Assembly: GCA_030038695.1 (NCBI GenBank) | Contig: JASHSN010000265.1 | Location: forward strand, 1-13,041 | From: Nitrososphaeraceae archaeon | Lineage (GTDB): Archaea > Thermoproteota > Nitrososphaeria > Nitrososphaerales > Nitrososphaeraceae | Direction of reading: 5' to 3' | Length of the DNA stretch: 13,041 nucleotides | Shown here: in pieces, positions 13,017 to 13,041 of the stretch | How positions within the stretch are numbered: position 1 is the first letter of the stretch | Layout of the letters: every line of letters starts with the position of its first letter | Position numbers and translations under genes: made by a program | The notes under the pieces: model-generated | Database searches by the model: none | What the model was told of the DNA's origin: nothing | Seen by the model: the letters and a program-made list of their open reading frames with translations, nothing else

Positions 13017-13041
13017 TCCGCACTCCTCATCATGTAACACC

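Overview
The window looks like chromosomal DNA of a soil-type ammonia-oxidising archaeon (Thaumarchaeota/Nitrososphaeria, Nitrososphaera/Nitrosocosmicus-like). This is an inference. It rests on AT-rich sequence with archaeal TATA boxes about 26 bp ahead of start codons (leaderless genes), UspA proteins with the GTRGRT nucleotide loop, a Kef-type antiporter without an RCK domain, a membrane-anchored Ig-like protein of a kind I associate with these archaea, many tiny Cys/His-rich proteins, and very low gene density with many decayed genes. I see no rRNA, tRNA, CRISPR array, transposase or complete mobile element.

Layout. 1-80 may hold the tail of a gene. 147-246 holds competing inverted repeats. 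393-863 (-) is a universal stress protein. 1117-1201 holds short direct repeats and 1318-1649 (-) a decayed short-chain dehydrogenase. 1996-3261 (+) is a CPA2 cation/proton antiporter. It converges, across an inverted repeat, on a small SWIM-like zinc protein (3337-3717, -). 4237-4856 (+) holds a Cys-rich small ORF followed by a membrane-protein pseudogene. 5034-5501 (-) is an unrecognised, probably all-beta protein. 5808-6077 (+) is a small winged-helix protein with a clear Shine-Dalgarno. 6137-6385 (-) is a secreted-type protein made of a 26/27-residue Pro/Phe/Gly repeat, and its signal peptide appears to start upstream at a non-ATG codon. 7055-7597 (-) is a membrane-anchored Ig-like protein.

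From about 7.6 to 10.3 kb there is no ordinary gene. The region holds gene tails and four tiny candidate genes: a C2H2-like finger (8201-8347, -), a 40-residue Cys/His protein with a well-placed TATA box (9044-9166), a 48-residue Cys/His ORF (9227-9373), and a small membrane protein frameshifted at a T6 run (9574-9746). 10348-10917 (+) encodes a disordered protein ending in a PhaE/phasin-like amphipathic motif. 11302-11487 (+) is a tiny secreted Gly/Trp/Tyr peptide gene with its own TATA box, a palindromic operator-like site and a T-rich terminator. 11734-12406 is the broken 3' half of a drug-efflux-type MFS transporter. 12564-13016 (-) is a second universal stress protein.

The recognisable genes fit stress response, ion homeostasis and cell-surface functions, but no operon or pathway links them; almost every gene is a single unit. 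The points most worth following are the small secreted peptide with its palindrome, the repeat-built secreted protein, and the cluster of zinc-type microproteins.
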